Source: Cycas panzhihuaensis
Taxonomy: Eukaryota; Cycadophyta
Assembly (NCBI GenBank): GCA_023213395.1
Contig: CM041465.1
Location: forward strand, 124,441,741-124,505,740
Length of the DNA: 64,000 bases
Reading direction: 5' to 3'
Below the pieces are notes generated by a model. It did no database searches. It had not been told where the DNA came from and saw only the letters and a list, made by a program, of their open reading frames with translations. Below, in pieces: positions 21,602 to 32,590 of this stretch. The position numbers were made by a program, and so were the translations under genes. Positions within the stretch are counted from its first letter, which is position 1. The number at the start of each line of letters is the position of its first letter.

Positions 21602-21803
21602 TGATAGAATTCTAAGACACAGATGAATAGAACTGAATGGTTCAATGCTTATTGATCAACTGAATGGAAATTTATACAAGTTGGAGTTGTAACTCCTTTG
21701 GAACTAAATGTAACCGCTACATGTCTAACTGACACGTGTCCAAGTGGTGAGTGTCTTAAGTTACATACAAAGTGGGTCTCTAGATAAAACATTATATCCA
21801 ACA
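21602..21803 (-). repeat. D 5' LTR (202 bp)
   Basis: Same length as the 3' copy with four substitutions. Right flank GCATC at 21804-21808 is the target duplication. Confidence 0.96.
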
Positions 21804-21808
21804 GCATC

Positions 21809-22949
21809 AACCAACTGGATATGTAAAAAGGGGTGAGGAGTATCTTGTCTGCAAATTAAAAGGCCCTATATGGACTAAAACAAGCACACAGAGCTTGGTA
21901 TGCAAAGCTGGATCAACATCTATGACAAATAGGTTTTTGCAAATGTGGCTCAAACCCAACTCTTTACATCAAAAATAAAGACAATTTAATAACTATCGTT
22001 ATAGCTTATGTAGATGATATGATAGTTACAGAAAATGATAATGAAACAATCTGCCAAGTCAAGCTGCAAATGGAAGACGAGTTTGAAATGACAGATATGG
22101 GTCTGCTTCATTATTATTTAGGCCTTGAAGTTAGATAGCGAAAGGAATCTATTTTAATATCCTAGCAAAAATATGCCAAGAAACTCCTTCAAAGATTCAG
22201 AATGGAAAACTATAATAGTTGTGCTACTCCAATGGAGACTGGCTACATTCTAAATTCTAATGATGATGGTCAAATCGTAGATGGAACATTGCACAAACAA
22301 TTGATAGGTAGTCTTATCTACCTCATAGCCATAAGGCCAAATATCTCATCCTCAGTGGGAGTTGTATCTAAAATATACAGCATCCAAAATTGTCTCACTG
22401 GAATGCTACTAAAAAAATTCTTAGATCATAAAAGAAACTCAGATAATGGGTCTCACCTATACTCAAGCTTCAAGCTTTCAACTTGTTGGGTATAGTGATT
22501 CGGATTGGGCAAGAGACAGACAAGAAAGAAAATCCACCACAGGATATTATTTTTCACTTAGATCTACAGTTATATCTTGGAGCAGCAAAAAATAGTCTAC
22601 AATAGCTTTGTCTTCCACTGGGGCAGAATATATAGTTGTTAGTGGAACTTGTGAAGGAGTATGGATCAGACAACAGCTCCAAGATTTAAAGCACAAATAA
22701 AATCAGACTAGATCCATCTTTTGTGATAACCAAAGTGTTATCAAATTAACAAAAAATACAGTGTTCCATACCAGAACCAAACACATTAAAGTTCACTATT
22801 ACTTCATCAGAGGAAAAGTTCAAAATAAAGAAGTAGACTTGTTATATTGCAGTAGTGAAAAACAACTTGCCGATATTTTCACCAAAGCACTCCCAAAAGA
22901 TAAATTTCAATATCTTAGACAACTACTTGGTGTTGAAAAAAAAAGATAA
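21809..22949 (+). pseudogene. pol: A reverse transcriptase part 2 and RNase H
   Basis: RT resumes with QPTGYVKRGEEYLVCKLK, passes a frameshift, shows YVDDMIVTENDNET (catalytic box intact), FEMTDMGLLHYYLGLEV, CATPMETGYIL and KQLIGSLIYL. RNase H: GYSDSDWARDRQERKSTTGY, ISWSSKK-stop-STIALSSTGAEY, IFCDNQSVIKL, TKHIKVHYYFIRGKVQ and ADIFTKALPKDKF, ending at TAA 22947-22949. Confidence 0.92.
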
Positions 22950-22964
22950 AACAATAAAAGAGGG

Positions 22965-23175
22965 TATTAGAGAAATAATATTCTATCTTTCATTTTCTAA
23001 TGTTTCCTAAGGCAAAGTTAAGGGTTATGTGTCCAACCCCTCTTTGATGTACTTCTAAGACTTGGTCAACATGCATTGGGCCTTCTATGTACACAGGATG
23101 TATTTATATAAGAGGTTCTCTCTCCTCATTAATGTATTGAATCAATGTCTTCACAATTGATTGATTGTTCTATCA
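22965..23175 (+). repeat. A 3' LTR (211 bp)
   Basis: It follows the polypurine tract AAAAGAGGG (22956-22964). It begins TATTAGAG (TG decayed to TA) and ends TTCTATCA like the D LTR. The next bases TTATC belong to the R2 LTR and are the probable target duplication; the partner copy is lost with the 5' end of A. Confidence 0.75.
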
Positions 23176-23520
23176 TTATCATTGCAGCAACTCAAATTAC
23201 ATTTAGAATATGAAAGGATGCAAGAAAGTTTAAAGGACACCAAAAGAGAAGATGTACATAAGTACAATCTTACAAGAAGAGATTATGACATAAGGGTTTC
23301 TTCATAGATGTATGGCCTTAAATAGACAGAAGTGGTTGTTATTCCCTAGCATCCTATTGGAGGGCCATGTAACCTTTAATCCCATTGGTGGAGGTATGTA
23401 GCCCAGGCACACCCATTTATAAATGACATTAAACTATACCACCTTAACCACGTAATTAAATGCTTATATGTTGTTCACCCTGGATTATGCCTTGGTGTTC
23501 ACCTTGTTATGTTGGCATGT
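23176..23520 (-). repeat. R2 3' LTR fragment
   Basis: It aligns with 32657-32975 of the 5' LTR (for example ATTACATTTAGAATATGAAA, GAAGAGATTATGACATAAGG). The first ~66 bases on the plus-strand left side are missing, cut off by copia A. The right border towards the integrase remnant is approximate. Confidence 0.8.
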
Positions 23521-23539
23521 ATCCCATTTGGACATATGT

Positions 23540-23638
23540 GAGGATGGAAGACTTCATATGGGGCCAATAGAAATTTGACCGAATTCGACGATAGGTTTTG
23601 TCAAAATCCCAAATGGCCTCTAAGGGGGGTGTTGTGAT
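23540..23638 (-). pseudogene. pol: R2 integrase remnant
   Basis: About 100 bases align with the R1 integrase zinc region (R1 10020-10120; shared GGCTTCATATG-like and AATAGGTTTT blocks). The remainder of integrase and the chromodomain are gone. Its last five bases GTGAT (23634-23638) border copia B. Confidence 0.65.
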
Positions 23639-23853
23639 TGTTAAAGATAATGTTTTATCTAGAAAATTATGTTAGAGGTTAATGAGGGTTATGTGTCATT
23701 CCCTCTTCTTTGTAATAGTGACAAGTGGAGGACAAATGGCTTACACATAGTAAGTAGTTACAAAACATCTGATGTATATATAAAAATATCTTCTCTCACA
23801 TAATTAATGTACTTTCTTCATTCAGTTGAAGATTTCTTTCATGGTATCAGAGC
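23639..23853 (+). repeat. B 5' LTR (203 bp) and PBS
   Basis: The LTR ends TTTCTTTCA at 23841 and is followed directly by TGGTATCAGAGC (23842-23853), a perfect initiator Met-tRNA PBS core. A TATATAAAAATATC stretch near 23775-23790 is a candidate core promoter. Confidence 0.93.
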
Positions 23854-24555
23854 AGGTGGTCTGATTAGGGTTTTTGAAGTTAGAAACATTCTAATATTTT
23901 GCATCTGGTTAAGTCCTCAGAGGAGTTAATGAAAATAGACGAAGAAGCTTCCTGTCTCAAAGAAGATTATTAAGAACAAATGAAGGTAGCTATGTATAGA
24001 CAACGTACGAACCTGTACGGGATTGTCTGAGGCATCAAATTTTGAAAGTGCTTAGATCTCACTGAAAACTTATCATCAAGGGCATCTCAATTAGTACATC
24101 ACTTCTCTCTAAAGGATTGATTGGAAATTTTGAAGTTTCGAAGGGATTTTAGCCAAATTTCAAAAACCTGTAGATTTAGAGTATTTACTACAGATTTTTC
24201 TTAGAAGAGGCATTAAATTTGGGTAAGATCTGTCTGGAAATCTTCCCTCACTCTTATCAATCAGTTTGAATCCACTTTTGAAGATTTTCACTAGAGTTTT
24301 AAGGATTTTTTAGCAAATTTCTCTCTAAAACCTTAGCTGCACGATTTTCTTTTCGGGCCATTTTATGAGCAAGATAAATCAAATCTTGCAAAAAATATTT
24401 ACATATTTGGAATCCTCAGATCAAGAGCTTTCTTTTTCCCCCTTGTTTGTCTTCATCCGTACAACTCTACTGATGTATGCAATTCTGTACAGCCGTACAA
24501 CTAGCCTGCCAACAGCCCAAAAAAGTCGTTAGATATCTTCTATTTAATTTTTCAA
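23854..24555 (+). other. B untranslated leader
   Basis: About 700 bases without a coding pattern, AT-rich, with several GTAC-containing motifs (GTACGAACCTGTACGG near 24004; CCGTACAAC near 24492). Length and content parallel the D leader. Confidence 0.7.
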
Positions 24556-25470
24556 ATGGATTCCACCATTCTTGCTTTGAATGACCAAGATAAATTTACC
24601 AAAACAATTTATTTTATATGGAAAATTAAGGTCAAAACCCTACTGAGAGCCAAAAATACCTGGAACATAGCCACTAGAATAAAAAACAGACCAACTGATG
24701 CCCCTGATCAACCTAACTGGAATGAGAGAAATAATTCAGCGGTAATAATTCTAAAACTATCCATCTCAGATCCTCTTTTGATATATTTTGAAAGATTGAA
24801 CTCCTGTGAAGACATTTGGAAAGTGTTTGCCAATCTTTATAGCCAGAAAAGTCAGGCCAGGATCATAGCCTTAAAGGAGGAATTATTCGAATTACACATG
24901 AAAGAAAAGGAAAGCATTTCAGAATTTATGCATAAAGTGACTTCAATCAAGAATGATTTAGTTAGTGCTAGATCCAATCTGCCTGAACAGGAGTTTGTGC
25001 AAATGATTATAAACCAGCTTGCAAATCCTTTGATAACATGGTAAACTCCATAACCAATAATGATCAGACCGCAACCATGTCTCTTGAAACATTAATAGGA
25101 CTTCTCCTTGGACATGAACAAAGAAATAGGACATACAAAGAGGAGACAAAAATTGAAGAGGCTTTTTTATCTAAAATTAGCGTTGGTTCCAAAGGACGAG
25201 GACAACCATCCTCAAGAGGTCAAGGAAGGACTCTCGACATCAAAAGTCAATCCAAAGGTAGATGGCAAGAAAACAGAGGCAAAAGATGATCAATTCCACC
25301 AAGAGATGCCAAAGTTTGCTTCAACTGTGGAAAACTTGGGAACTTCCCCAGCAGTTATAGAGCATTCGATATTTGCTATAATTGTGGGCAAACAAGCCAT
25401 TTTCCTTATCAATGCCCTCAGAGGAGAGCTGATATTCAGAGAGAGAAAAGACCCGCCAAAAACTATAGTA
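24556..25470 (+). pseudogene. gag: B gag
   Basis: Starts at the ATG at 24556 with MDSTILALNDQDKFTKTIYF and IWKIKVKTLLRAKNTWNIA. It continues with DIWKVFANLYSQKSQARIIA and ELFELHMKEKESISEFMHKV, the copia Gag capsid pattern. After a shift near 25040 come LETLIGLLLGHEQR, a basic Gly/Arg/Gln tail, and two tandem zinc knuckles, CFNCGKLGNFPSSY (last Cys lost) and CYNCGQTSHFPYQC (complete). Confidence 0.9.
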
Positions 25471-25810
25471 AAGAACAGAACAACTTTGAAGGAGATGAAG
25501 AAGAAGAAATTGCATTCATAGTTGCGCTTACTACCAATCTTAAAGACAAAGATGTCTGGTACATCGACTCAAGTGCATCCAGCCATATGACAGGTCACAA
25601 AGAATGGTTCAAATCTCTGAAGCCCTACTCTCTCAATAAATTAGTAGAGTTAGGGAACAAATATCCTCTCAATATTCAAGGGATTGGAACGATAGCAGTT
25701 GAGATGAAAGGAAAAGTACAGAAAATCGATAATGTTCTCTTTGTTCCAGGACTGAAGAAAAACCTTCTCTCAACTCGAGAAGAAAAAACTGATGACTATT
25801 TTCGATGAGA
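25471..25810 (+). pseudogene. pol: B protease
   Basis: DVWYIDSSASSHMTGHKEWF is the copia aspartic protease site with the Gly of DSG changed to Ser. VELGNKYPLNIQGIGTIAV and NVLFVPGLKKNLLS follow. The stretch between 25501 and 25590 joins the gag tail (DEEEEIAFIVAL) in a second frame. Confidence 0.88.
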
Positions 25811-27090
25811 ATAGGTTCTATTATATTTTAGACATGAAAAAGTTAGGAGTTTTAATTGCTAAGGGTATAGAAAACAATGACCTTTATAAATTGCTCCCTA
25901 ACCCTATCATTTAAAAAAATGATGTAAAAGCTTTTGTTGTTGCAAATGTTGATAATAATAAACCTTAGCATTTGAAGTATGGGCATATCTCCTTTGACAA
26001 ATTAGAATTGTTGAAAAACTCAAATATGGTTGATGGACTTCCAAAGATGACATTTTATTCATTTGTCTATAAAAGTTACTTGCTTGGCAAACAACATCAT
26101 TGTCCTTTTCAAAGAAGTGAATGGTGTGCGCAAAGCAAACTAGAGTTAGTGCATTCTAATCTTTGTAGACCTATTACTACAAGTTCAATCAATGAGACTA
26201 GATATTTTCTTACATTCATTAATGATTTTTCTAGGAAAGTTTGGATTTACTTCCTCTATAATAAATATGAAACCTTTGATAAATTTAAAGAATTCATGGT
26301 TGAAGCTGAACTGGAATGCGAAAACAAACTAAAGTGCATCAAGTTCGATGGAGGAGGCGAATATACTTCAAAAGAATTCCAAACCTTCTGCAAAACTCAC
26401 GGAATACATCAACAAATCACAACTCCTTATACACCTCAATCTAATGGTGTGACTGAGCAGATGAACAAAACCATTATGGAAATGGCTCGAAGTATGGTCC
26501 AAGACAGACAAACTTCAAAAACCTATTGGGCCAAAGCTATAAACACAACTATTTATCTAATAAATCGAAGTCCAACTCGAGCCTTGAATAAAGTAACTCC
26601 AAAAGAGGCATGGACAAGATACAAACCTAATATAAGTAATTTAAAGATCTTTGGTTGCCAAGCTTTTGTTCATATTCTTGATAAGAAGAGATCAAAACTT
26701 GATTGTAAAAGTATAGAGTGCATAATTATAGGCAACAACAAAAATTCAAAAGCTTACTGATGCATAGACCCAAAGACAAACAAGGTCTATGTAAGTAAAG
26801 ATGTTATTTTTAATGAGAAAGACATTGTTGCAAGCCCAATAATATATCAGAAAATTGAAATGACTACAAGGGAGTGTCCCATAGAAATTCCCCCACCTAA
26901 AGACAAATTTGGAATTACATTTGAAAATATAGAAACAGAAGAAGAGGAACAATAAAAAAGGGCTCCTTCTCTTCCTAGAGAAACAAGCCCTGAAGAAGAT
27001 GAGGAGAGCAAGACAGCCTCCAAAAAGATACCCAAATGGTGTCTCAAAACAACTGAAGAAGCTAAAGGTGACATATTTGATCATAGGATA
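25811..27090 (+). pseudogene. pol: B integrase
   Basis: Zinc part LKYGHISFDKLELLKNSNMV, with the Cys pair changed to YKSYLLGKQHH. Core: first Asp is Asn (VHSNLCRPITTSS), FINDFSRKVWIYF, second Asp intact (IKFDGGGEYTS), Glu intact but in an unusual context (NGVTEQMNKTIMEMA). A stop at 26760 follows KNSKAY, where D has a Tyr-Lys-Cys codon run. An acidic linker continues to about 27090. Confidence 0.9.
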
Positions 27091-27908
27091 AGGTTCCAGA
27101 AACATCAAGCTCTATTATGTTCAGTTGAACCTCAATCATATGAAGAAGCAAGCCAACATGCTAAGTGGAAAGTTGCAATGGATATAGAAATGGAATCCAT
27201 CTCCAAAAAAAAGACTTTAGAACTAGTTGAACCACCTACAGGCAAACTAATTGTCAATTGTAAGTGGGTATATAAAATAAAAGAGAATTCTAATAGCATT
27301 GTAGAGAAATACAAAGCTAGATTAGTAGCCAAGGGCTACACTCACACTATTGGGATAGACTATGACGAAACCTTCTCTCCAGTAGCAAAGGTGAATACTA
27401 TGAGGATGGTAGTTGCTCTAGCTGCACAACAAAATTGGAAAGTCTATCAATTAGACGTAAAGAGTGCCTTCCTAAATGGAGATCTTGAAGAAGAAGTGTA
27501 TATGCAGCAACTAGAAGGATATATTCAAGATGGACAAAAACATCTTGTATGCAGGCTAAAAAGGCCCTATACGGGCTAAAACAAGTTCTAAGGGCATGGC
27601 ATGTCAAGCTAGACAAGTACCTCATTCAAAGTAGTTTCCAAAGATGCAAATTAGACCCTAGCTTGTATGTGAAGAAAAAGCAAGGGTTGATTACAATAAT
27701 TGTTGTATATGTAGATGATATGCTTCTCACAGGTAGTGACACAGAATCTATCACAGCCATAAAGGTTTAATTAGAAAAAGGTTTTGAAATGACTGACTTG
27801 GGACTTCTAAATTATCACCTTGGTATAGAAGTTAACCAAACGGAGGGTTCAATCACCCTATCACAGAACAAATATACCAAGGATCTGCTAAAGAAATTCA
27901 AAAAGGAA
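27091..27908 (+). pseudogene. pol: B reverse transcriptase, truncated
   Basis: CKWVYKIKENSNSIVEKYKA, RLVAKGYTHTIGIDYDETFS, YQLDVKSAFLNGDLEEEVYM, a +1 shift at about 27560, KKALYGLKQVLRAWHVKLDK, VYVDDMLLTGSDTES (catalytic box intact), FEMTDLGLLNYHLGIEVNQT and QNKYTKDLLKKF. The sequence stops two codons later inside the palindrome; RT thumb end, RNase H and 3' LTR are missing. Confidence 0.93.
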
Positions 27909-27953
27909 CCTATCTTCCTTTTTGAATTTCTTTAGCAGATCCTTGGTATATTT
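27870..27953. repeat. Perfect 39-bp inverted repeat at the B/R2 junction
   Basis: Arm 27870-27908 and arm 27915-27953 are exact reverse complements with a 6-base spacer (CCTATC). The left arm is ordinary copia RT coding sequence; the right arm is its inverted copy, after which R2 begins. It looks like a fold-back copy made during break repair or an assembly chimera, not a functional hairpin of either element. Confidence 0.95.
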
Positions 27954-28494
27954 GGAAGAAGTCAAATCACAACCTATTTGAGTTTCAACTAAGCAGATAT
28001 TGCGGTCACTTGTCTATTGCATGCAGAATGGCCCTCATTTCTTTTTGATAGGTGGATAGTCAACACTTGTGCTCTTTGAGCTTCTGACTTTCAAATACAA
28101 TGGGGTGAAAATTCTGCATGAGGACAACCCTTAACCCACACCTGACACATCGCATTCTAATTAGAATGGCTGGGAAAAGTCGGGGGTGGAGAGGGCTAGT
28201 GTGGTTGACATGAGCATTTTCAGAAAGGTTAAGGCATCTTTAGCACTTGGTGACCATTGAAAAGAGTCCTTGCAAAGTAAATTTGTTAAGGGGGTAGATA
28301 TGAATGCGTAGTTTTTAATGAAGCGACAATAAAAATCAGTTAGTTTAAGGAAGGCCTGTAATTGAGTGAGGTTCTTTGGGGTGGGCCATTGGGTTATGGT
28401 TGATATTTTATTGGGGTCAACTCGTACTCCAACTATAGAAATGATGTGACCTAAGTATTGTAATTCAGCTTTTCCAAATTCACATTTTAACATC
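27954..28494 (-). pseudogene. pol: R2 RNase H start and RT C-terminal part
   Basis: On the minus strand: LKCEFGKAELQYLGHIIS, VDPNKISTITQWPTPKN, LQAFLKLTDFYCRFIKNYAF, LTNLLCKDSFQWSPSA, then RNase H start VLMQNFHPIVFESQKLKEH and QKEMRAIL. These are the chromovirus RT thumb/connection blocks. The solo LTR S interrupts it at 28495, and RNase H ends at the palindrome. Confidence 0.88.
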
Positions 28495-28887
28495 TGTTAG
28501 AATATAATGTTTAATGTGTAAACGTTTAGGGTCAATAAAGTTATAGTTGTAAGTATTATGTTAGAATCTAAGGGTCTCACTTTATAATAATGTTAAGTAG
28601 TTGAAAGCTCATAGGTCAGTTAGTAGGTGGAAAGTCATTGGGTATGTCAAAAGTCATTTGTACCACATGTATCCCACCTCACTTATATACTCCCACCTAT
28701 GATGTATAACTAGGTAGGTGAGGTAGAGTAGGATCATTAAGTCATCATGGAGACTCATGTTAAGTCTATAGTGCAATTATATTCTGATGTAATCATCCAT
28801 GTGTTGAGTTAATACAGTTTATGATTTGTTCATTGATCTCGTTGCATTGTGTTGATGTTGAATGCTCTCCATGTTAAAAGCTTAACA
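28495..28887. mobile_element. S: solo LTR (393 bp)
   Basis: Begins TGTTAGAATATAATG, ends AAAAGCTTAACA, and is flanked by a perfect 5-bp duplication ACATC (28490-28494 and 28888-28892). It splits R2 RT between the thumb and the FFDD box. No internal domain, so it is the product of LTR-LTR recombination. The left-end TGTT resembles several copia LTRs; orientation is not assigned. Confidence 0.88.
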
Positions 28888-28892
28888 ACATC

Positions 28893-29420
28893 TTTGTGTA
28901 TAGTTGGTTTTGAGCCAAAACCTGAAGGGTGGTTTCTAAATGTTGGAGATTTAGGGGCATGTTGGCACTATAAATTAATATATCATCAAAGAATACAATA
29001 ATGAACTTTCAAAGGTAAGGGGTAAAAATTTTATTCATGAGGGCTTGGAAAGTGACTGGGGCATTGCATAGCCCAAATGGCATGACCTGAAATTCAAAGT
29101 GGCCATGATGGGTTCAAAAAGTTGTCTTGTGCCAATCCTTGGGGGCTATTGGTATTTGGTAAAATCCAAATTGCAAGTCTAATTTGGAAAAGATTGTAGC
29201 CCCATGAATTTCATCTAACATATCATCAATCAGAGGGGTGGGGAACTTATTCTTAATGGTCAATTTGTTGAGTTCCCTATAATCGACACAAAGTTGGAAA
29301 GAATTATCTTTTTTTCGAACTACTACAATCTAGGCTATATTATTCCTATAAGTTCATTAATGATGCATTTAATCTCGTTCTTTTAGAAGAGCTTCAGTAA
29401 GAATGTAGGCTAATAGGGTT
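28893..29420 (-). pseudogene. pol: R2 reverse transcriptase, N-terminal part
   Basis: [69 protein letters not shown] and FIIVFFDDILIYS (frameshifted but legible around 28980-29010). Both catalytic Asp codons can be read. It joins 28494 when S is removed. Confidence 0.9.
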
Positions 29421-29999
29421 ATGAAGATTTTTGAGGTCGATGGTGTGATAAAATTTGCGATCTAGGGGAGGGCCACTAGGTAAGGGGGGAAAGATAGATT
29501 GATATTTAGTGAGAATGGATTGGATATCTAAGTTGACCTCAAACTGCAGTTGGATGTTGTTAAGGTGGACAATATATCAGACGCTCCCGTTGAGTTGCTT
29601 GCTCATTTGCTTAGGGGAAATAAGTTTGTTAGATAGGGATTAGAGGTCGTAAAGTTTATGAGTTTGGCCATAGTGGACTTTAAACATTATAAATGGGCAC
29701 TTTGGGGAGTTATTGGTAGTATATGTGCCTAACATCTGGAGCCATTGGACACATAAGATGGAATCTGATCCCCCAATGGAAAAAGCATAAAAGTCTAACT
29801 TGAGCTGATATGTACCAATTTGGACTTGGAGGTTTCGAATAACACCCACACAATGGAGAGAGTAATGGCCTGGAAGAGAACAATTAGATCCTATTTTTGG
29901 CTCGATGTAAAGGTTTAATTGTCAAGCTATTACAATATCAATGAAGTTCAACAATGTACCACCGTCGATAAAAATTATAATAGGGGTTTTCCATAAGGT
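29421..29999 (-). pseudogene. pol: R2 protease region
   Basis: The active-site block IIIFIDGGTLLNFID lies near 29930-29980 (chromovirus style D-G/S-G/S-T). It is followed by GVIRNLQVQIGTYQLKLDFY and FSIGGSDSILCVQWLQMLGT. R1 has the same fold segment at the equivalent place. The region below 29640 is linker to RT. Confidence 0.83.
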
Positions 30000-31140
30000 C
30001 CCTCTTAGTTGCAATAGGTGAAGGAGGCAAAAGAAGAAATAGTAGATAGGAGTGCTTCGGGTTCAAAGTCAAGAGATCAACAGGGTTCCAAGGGTCGCTC
30101 TTCTTTAAGTTCATCTTCAGAGTTGGAATCGGGGTCAATGGTGAATATGACTCTTTTGGTTTTACATACACAACCATGTCCAGGGAACCATTTTTCTACA
30201 CACACTGAGCATAGACTAGCTTCTCTGCACTTGTGCACCTCCGATGTGGGTATCTACATTTGTGTTGATGGTTGTTCTACTACTAGACATTCAGTTGGGT
30301 GGTCTACTGATTGTCGTGGAGGTTCTTTTACTCGAAGCCTTGGAGGTCTATATAGTTTTGTGGGCCTTTGGCAGCTGAACCATGGTGTTTCTCTTCTAAC
30401 CCCAAATGTTCATTTTGTTGTAAACTTGGCTTCAATTGCCTTAGCGTAATTGATGGCATCTCGAAAACTAGGAGGTTGGTTGGTCTTCAACCTCATTTGG
30501 ATCTGTTCATCGAGACTAGCTATGTAAGTTTCAATCAATGTTTGTTTTCATGTGTAGGGTGACTCGAGTCTAAATTGCCTGTAACTCATCTATGTAGGTT
30601 TCGACCAACGTGGTTTGTTTTAATCGCATCAATTGATTGAAAAAAGATTGGTTCCATGTCTCTTCATATTGCTCAAAAAAGCATTTACAGAATTGGTTCC
30701 ATGTTTGATTTGATGGGTACTCGCGGGTCCACCAGTTATACTAAGGATGAACTTTGCCTTCTAAGTGGATGGAGGCAAATGTCAGTTGATTAGCTTTAGA
30801 CAAGTGATTGAGTGCAACATAGGAATCTAATTTACCAATCCAACTACAAGTTGCATCCTTGTTAAGATCTGGATTGAAGACTGGTATATTGATCTTATGA
30901 AAGAATGGTTGTTGTCATATAGACTGGGGAGGTGGGGTTCCACCTTGTGGAATGCTAGAGGAGTTGGAGCTAGCCGCACAGAAAAAGTTGTAGAATTGAT
31001 TATGTCTAGATATAACCTGTTTAGTGAGGTTTGCAAGGTCCGATGATAGTCTGGTTGTATCCTATGTGTGTGTGTCCTGTGTAGTGAGGAACTGAGTTTC
31101 CAAAGAAGAAAGGCATTTAGATTGACTCATTGTAGAAGGG
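30000..31140 (-). pseudogene. gag: R2 gag
   Basis: Capsid: WIGKLDSYVALNHLSKANQL, ASIHLEGKV, EYPSNQTWNQFCKCFFEQYE, NQSFFNQLMRLKQTTLVETY. A zinc knuckle near 30160-30230 has the chromovirus form C-x-x-C then EKWFPGHGC. Acidic linker between the knuckle and the protease. Frameshifts occur at several points; R1 gag is the best match in the window. Confidence 0.85.
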
Positions 31141-32590
31141 GTCTTGACAAAGTGGGGAATTGCTAGAAGAAAGGAATGTAAGAAATGGGACAGATAAGTA
31201 GATTGGGCATCAAAGGAGTGGGGATATATAAAAGAAATAGAAAGGGGAAAGAGAGGTAGGGTGCAAGGTGTCTATAGGTTGTTGACCTGAAAATTAAGTA
31301 AGAAAGTCACCTAGTGCACTTGAATGAGCATAATGAGCTCATCGAGATGATATAGGTGAGTAGTTAGCGAGAAATTGAGGTCAATGGGGCCCACAAGGTG
31401 CCTGTAGGCCAGTTTTCCCTGGAATTGACGGTTGAAAATGACCTAGAGGACTTTGATCAACATGAGACATTGATCAAAATAAGATGCATAAATTATTGGG
31501 GTCAATTTTTGGGTCGTGGACTTTTTTCTTTCTTTTGTGACAAGTCTAACGATGCAAGTCTCATTTAAATCTTTTTTTTTGGACAAACTATAGGATTGAA
31601 CTCAACTAGGTTGGACTAGGTTTAGGTGACTCTAATGTGGACAGAACAATATGCAGATGCTGTTGAAAGTTTGGACAGGAATTCCAATGCTATGTGTCTG
31701 GCTATTAATTGTACTCAAAAATTCTTTAGAGCTGAATTGTGTAAATTAGCAGATGTGCTTTGATTTGATAAGCTTGTTGCTTTGCGTAGGATCACTCTGT
31801 TGAATGTGATGTTGTTATTGATTTTCTTAGCAATAAGTCATGATCGCAGGCTTGTGGCAGTTCTTAGTTGTCTTGACAGATGTACAACAAACTCAAGATT
31901 TTGTACAGGAGGTTTGTGTAATAACTGACTTGTAGGTGATTAGGAAACCTACCAAACTCTAACAAGGGAGTGTTTGGCTCTGTAGGCCTTGCAATAAACT
32001 TTTCTGTCATTACTACAACTTGGCTTAATATCTTAGGGCACTGCTACCTATGCAAGAAAAACTGTCCCCGTAAGGTCTACACTTGTGCAAAGGTGTTCAT
32101 GCAGAGTAGCTTTAGAGCACTAACCACTAACCCATGCACCACAGAGGGATAAATGGTTGATTGTTTTCCTATTCTAAGTTGGTGAGGGAGCCTACAGGGG
32201 CCCTCCTATATACCCAAGGGTACATGAAGGCATAAGTTTGTAGCCAGATTCTGTTTGAGACACAGGTATTGACGTAGTTCGCACCTCACTTTACACAACG
32301 ACATACACCCAACTGTGCTTAGCCAAAAATGACATATCCTTGTGATGTTTATAGACCCCCAGCATAAGGTCTCTACTTAGACTCTAGGGGAAGGGAGGGT
32401 GGGACTTACAGATCTAGATTGAGCTACCCGATTATAGTTGAGTGACGCGAATAATAGAATTGAACAAAAAAAATATAAAAATTGCTTATGAAAGAGGGTT
32501 TTGAAAATCACTAAGGGAAAAAAACATCCCCCTTTTCTCACGATTGTTGAATCTTCCCGCTAGATTGTTGCACCTTGCTCTAATACCACT
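31141..32590 (-). other. R2 leader with PBS
   Basis: About 1.4 kb without coding pattern between gag and the 5' LTR. The part 31250-31480 is shared with R1. The PBS reads TGGTATTAGAGC on the minus strand (32577-32588), two bases from the LTR end, initiator Met type with one difference. Confidence 0.8.

Larger units (their letters stand above)
16669..21803 (-). mobile_element. D: Ty1/copia element, full length with both LTRs (5135 bp)
   Basis: Flanked by the perfect 5-bp target duplication GCATC. The two 202-bp LTRs differ at four positions (about 2%), so this is one of the youngest insertions here. A PBS for initiator Met-tRNA and a polypurine tract are both present. The polyprotein has frameshifts in gag, integrase and RT. 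Its host, copia A, is a relative of the same lineage. Confidence 0.97.
13740..23175 (+). mobile_element. A: Ty1/copia element, 5' truncated, interrupted by D
   Basis: Gag, protease, integrase, RT, RNase H in that order (integrase before RT defines copia), ending in a 211-bp 3' LTR. Copia D is inserted within the RT at 16669-21803; removing D and one GCATC copy restores the reading across the junction. The 5' LTR and PBS are absent. It ends inside the 3' LTR of R2, with R2 LTR sequence resuming at 23176. Confidence 0.88.
23639..27908 (+). mobile_element. B: Ty1/copia element, 3' truncated
   Basis: 5' LTR, PBS, leader, gag, protease, integrase and part of RT, then an abrupt end at a 39-bp perfect inverted repeat. 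The 203-bp LTR starts TGTTAAAGATAATG, almost as D does, so B and D are one lineage. The left flank GTGAT would be the target duplication; the right end is lost. Confidence 0.9.
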
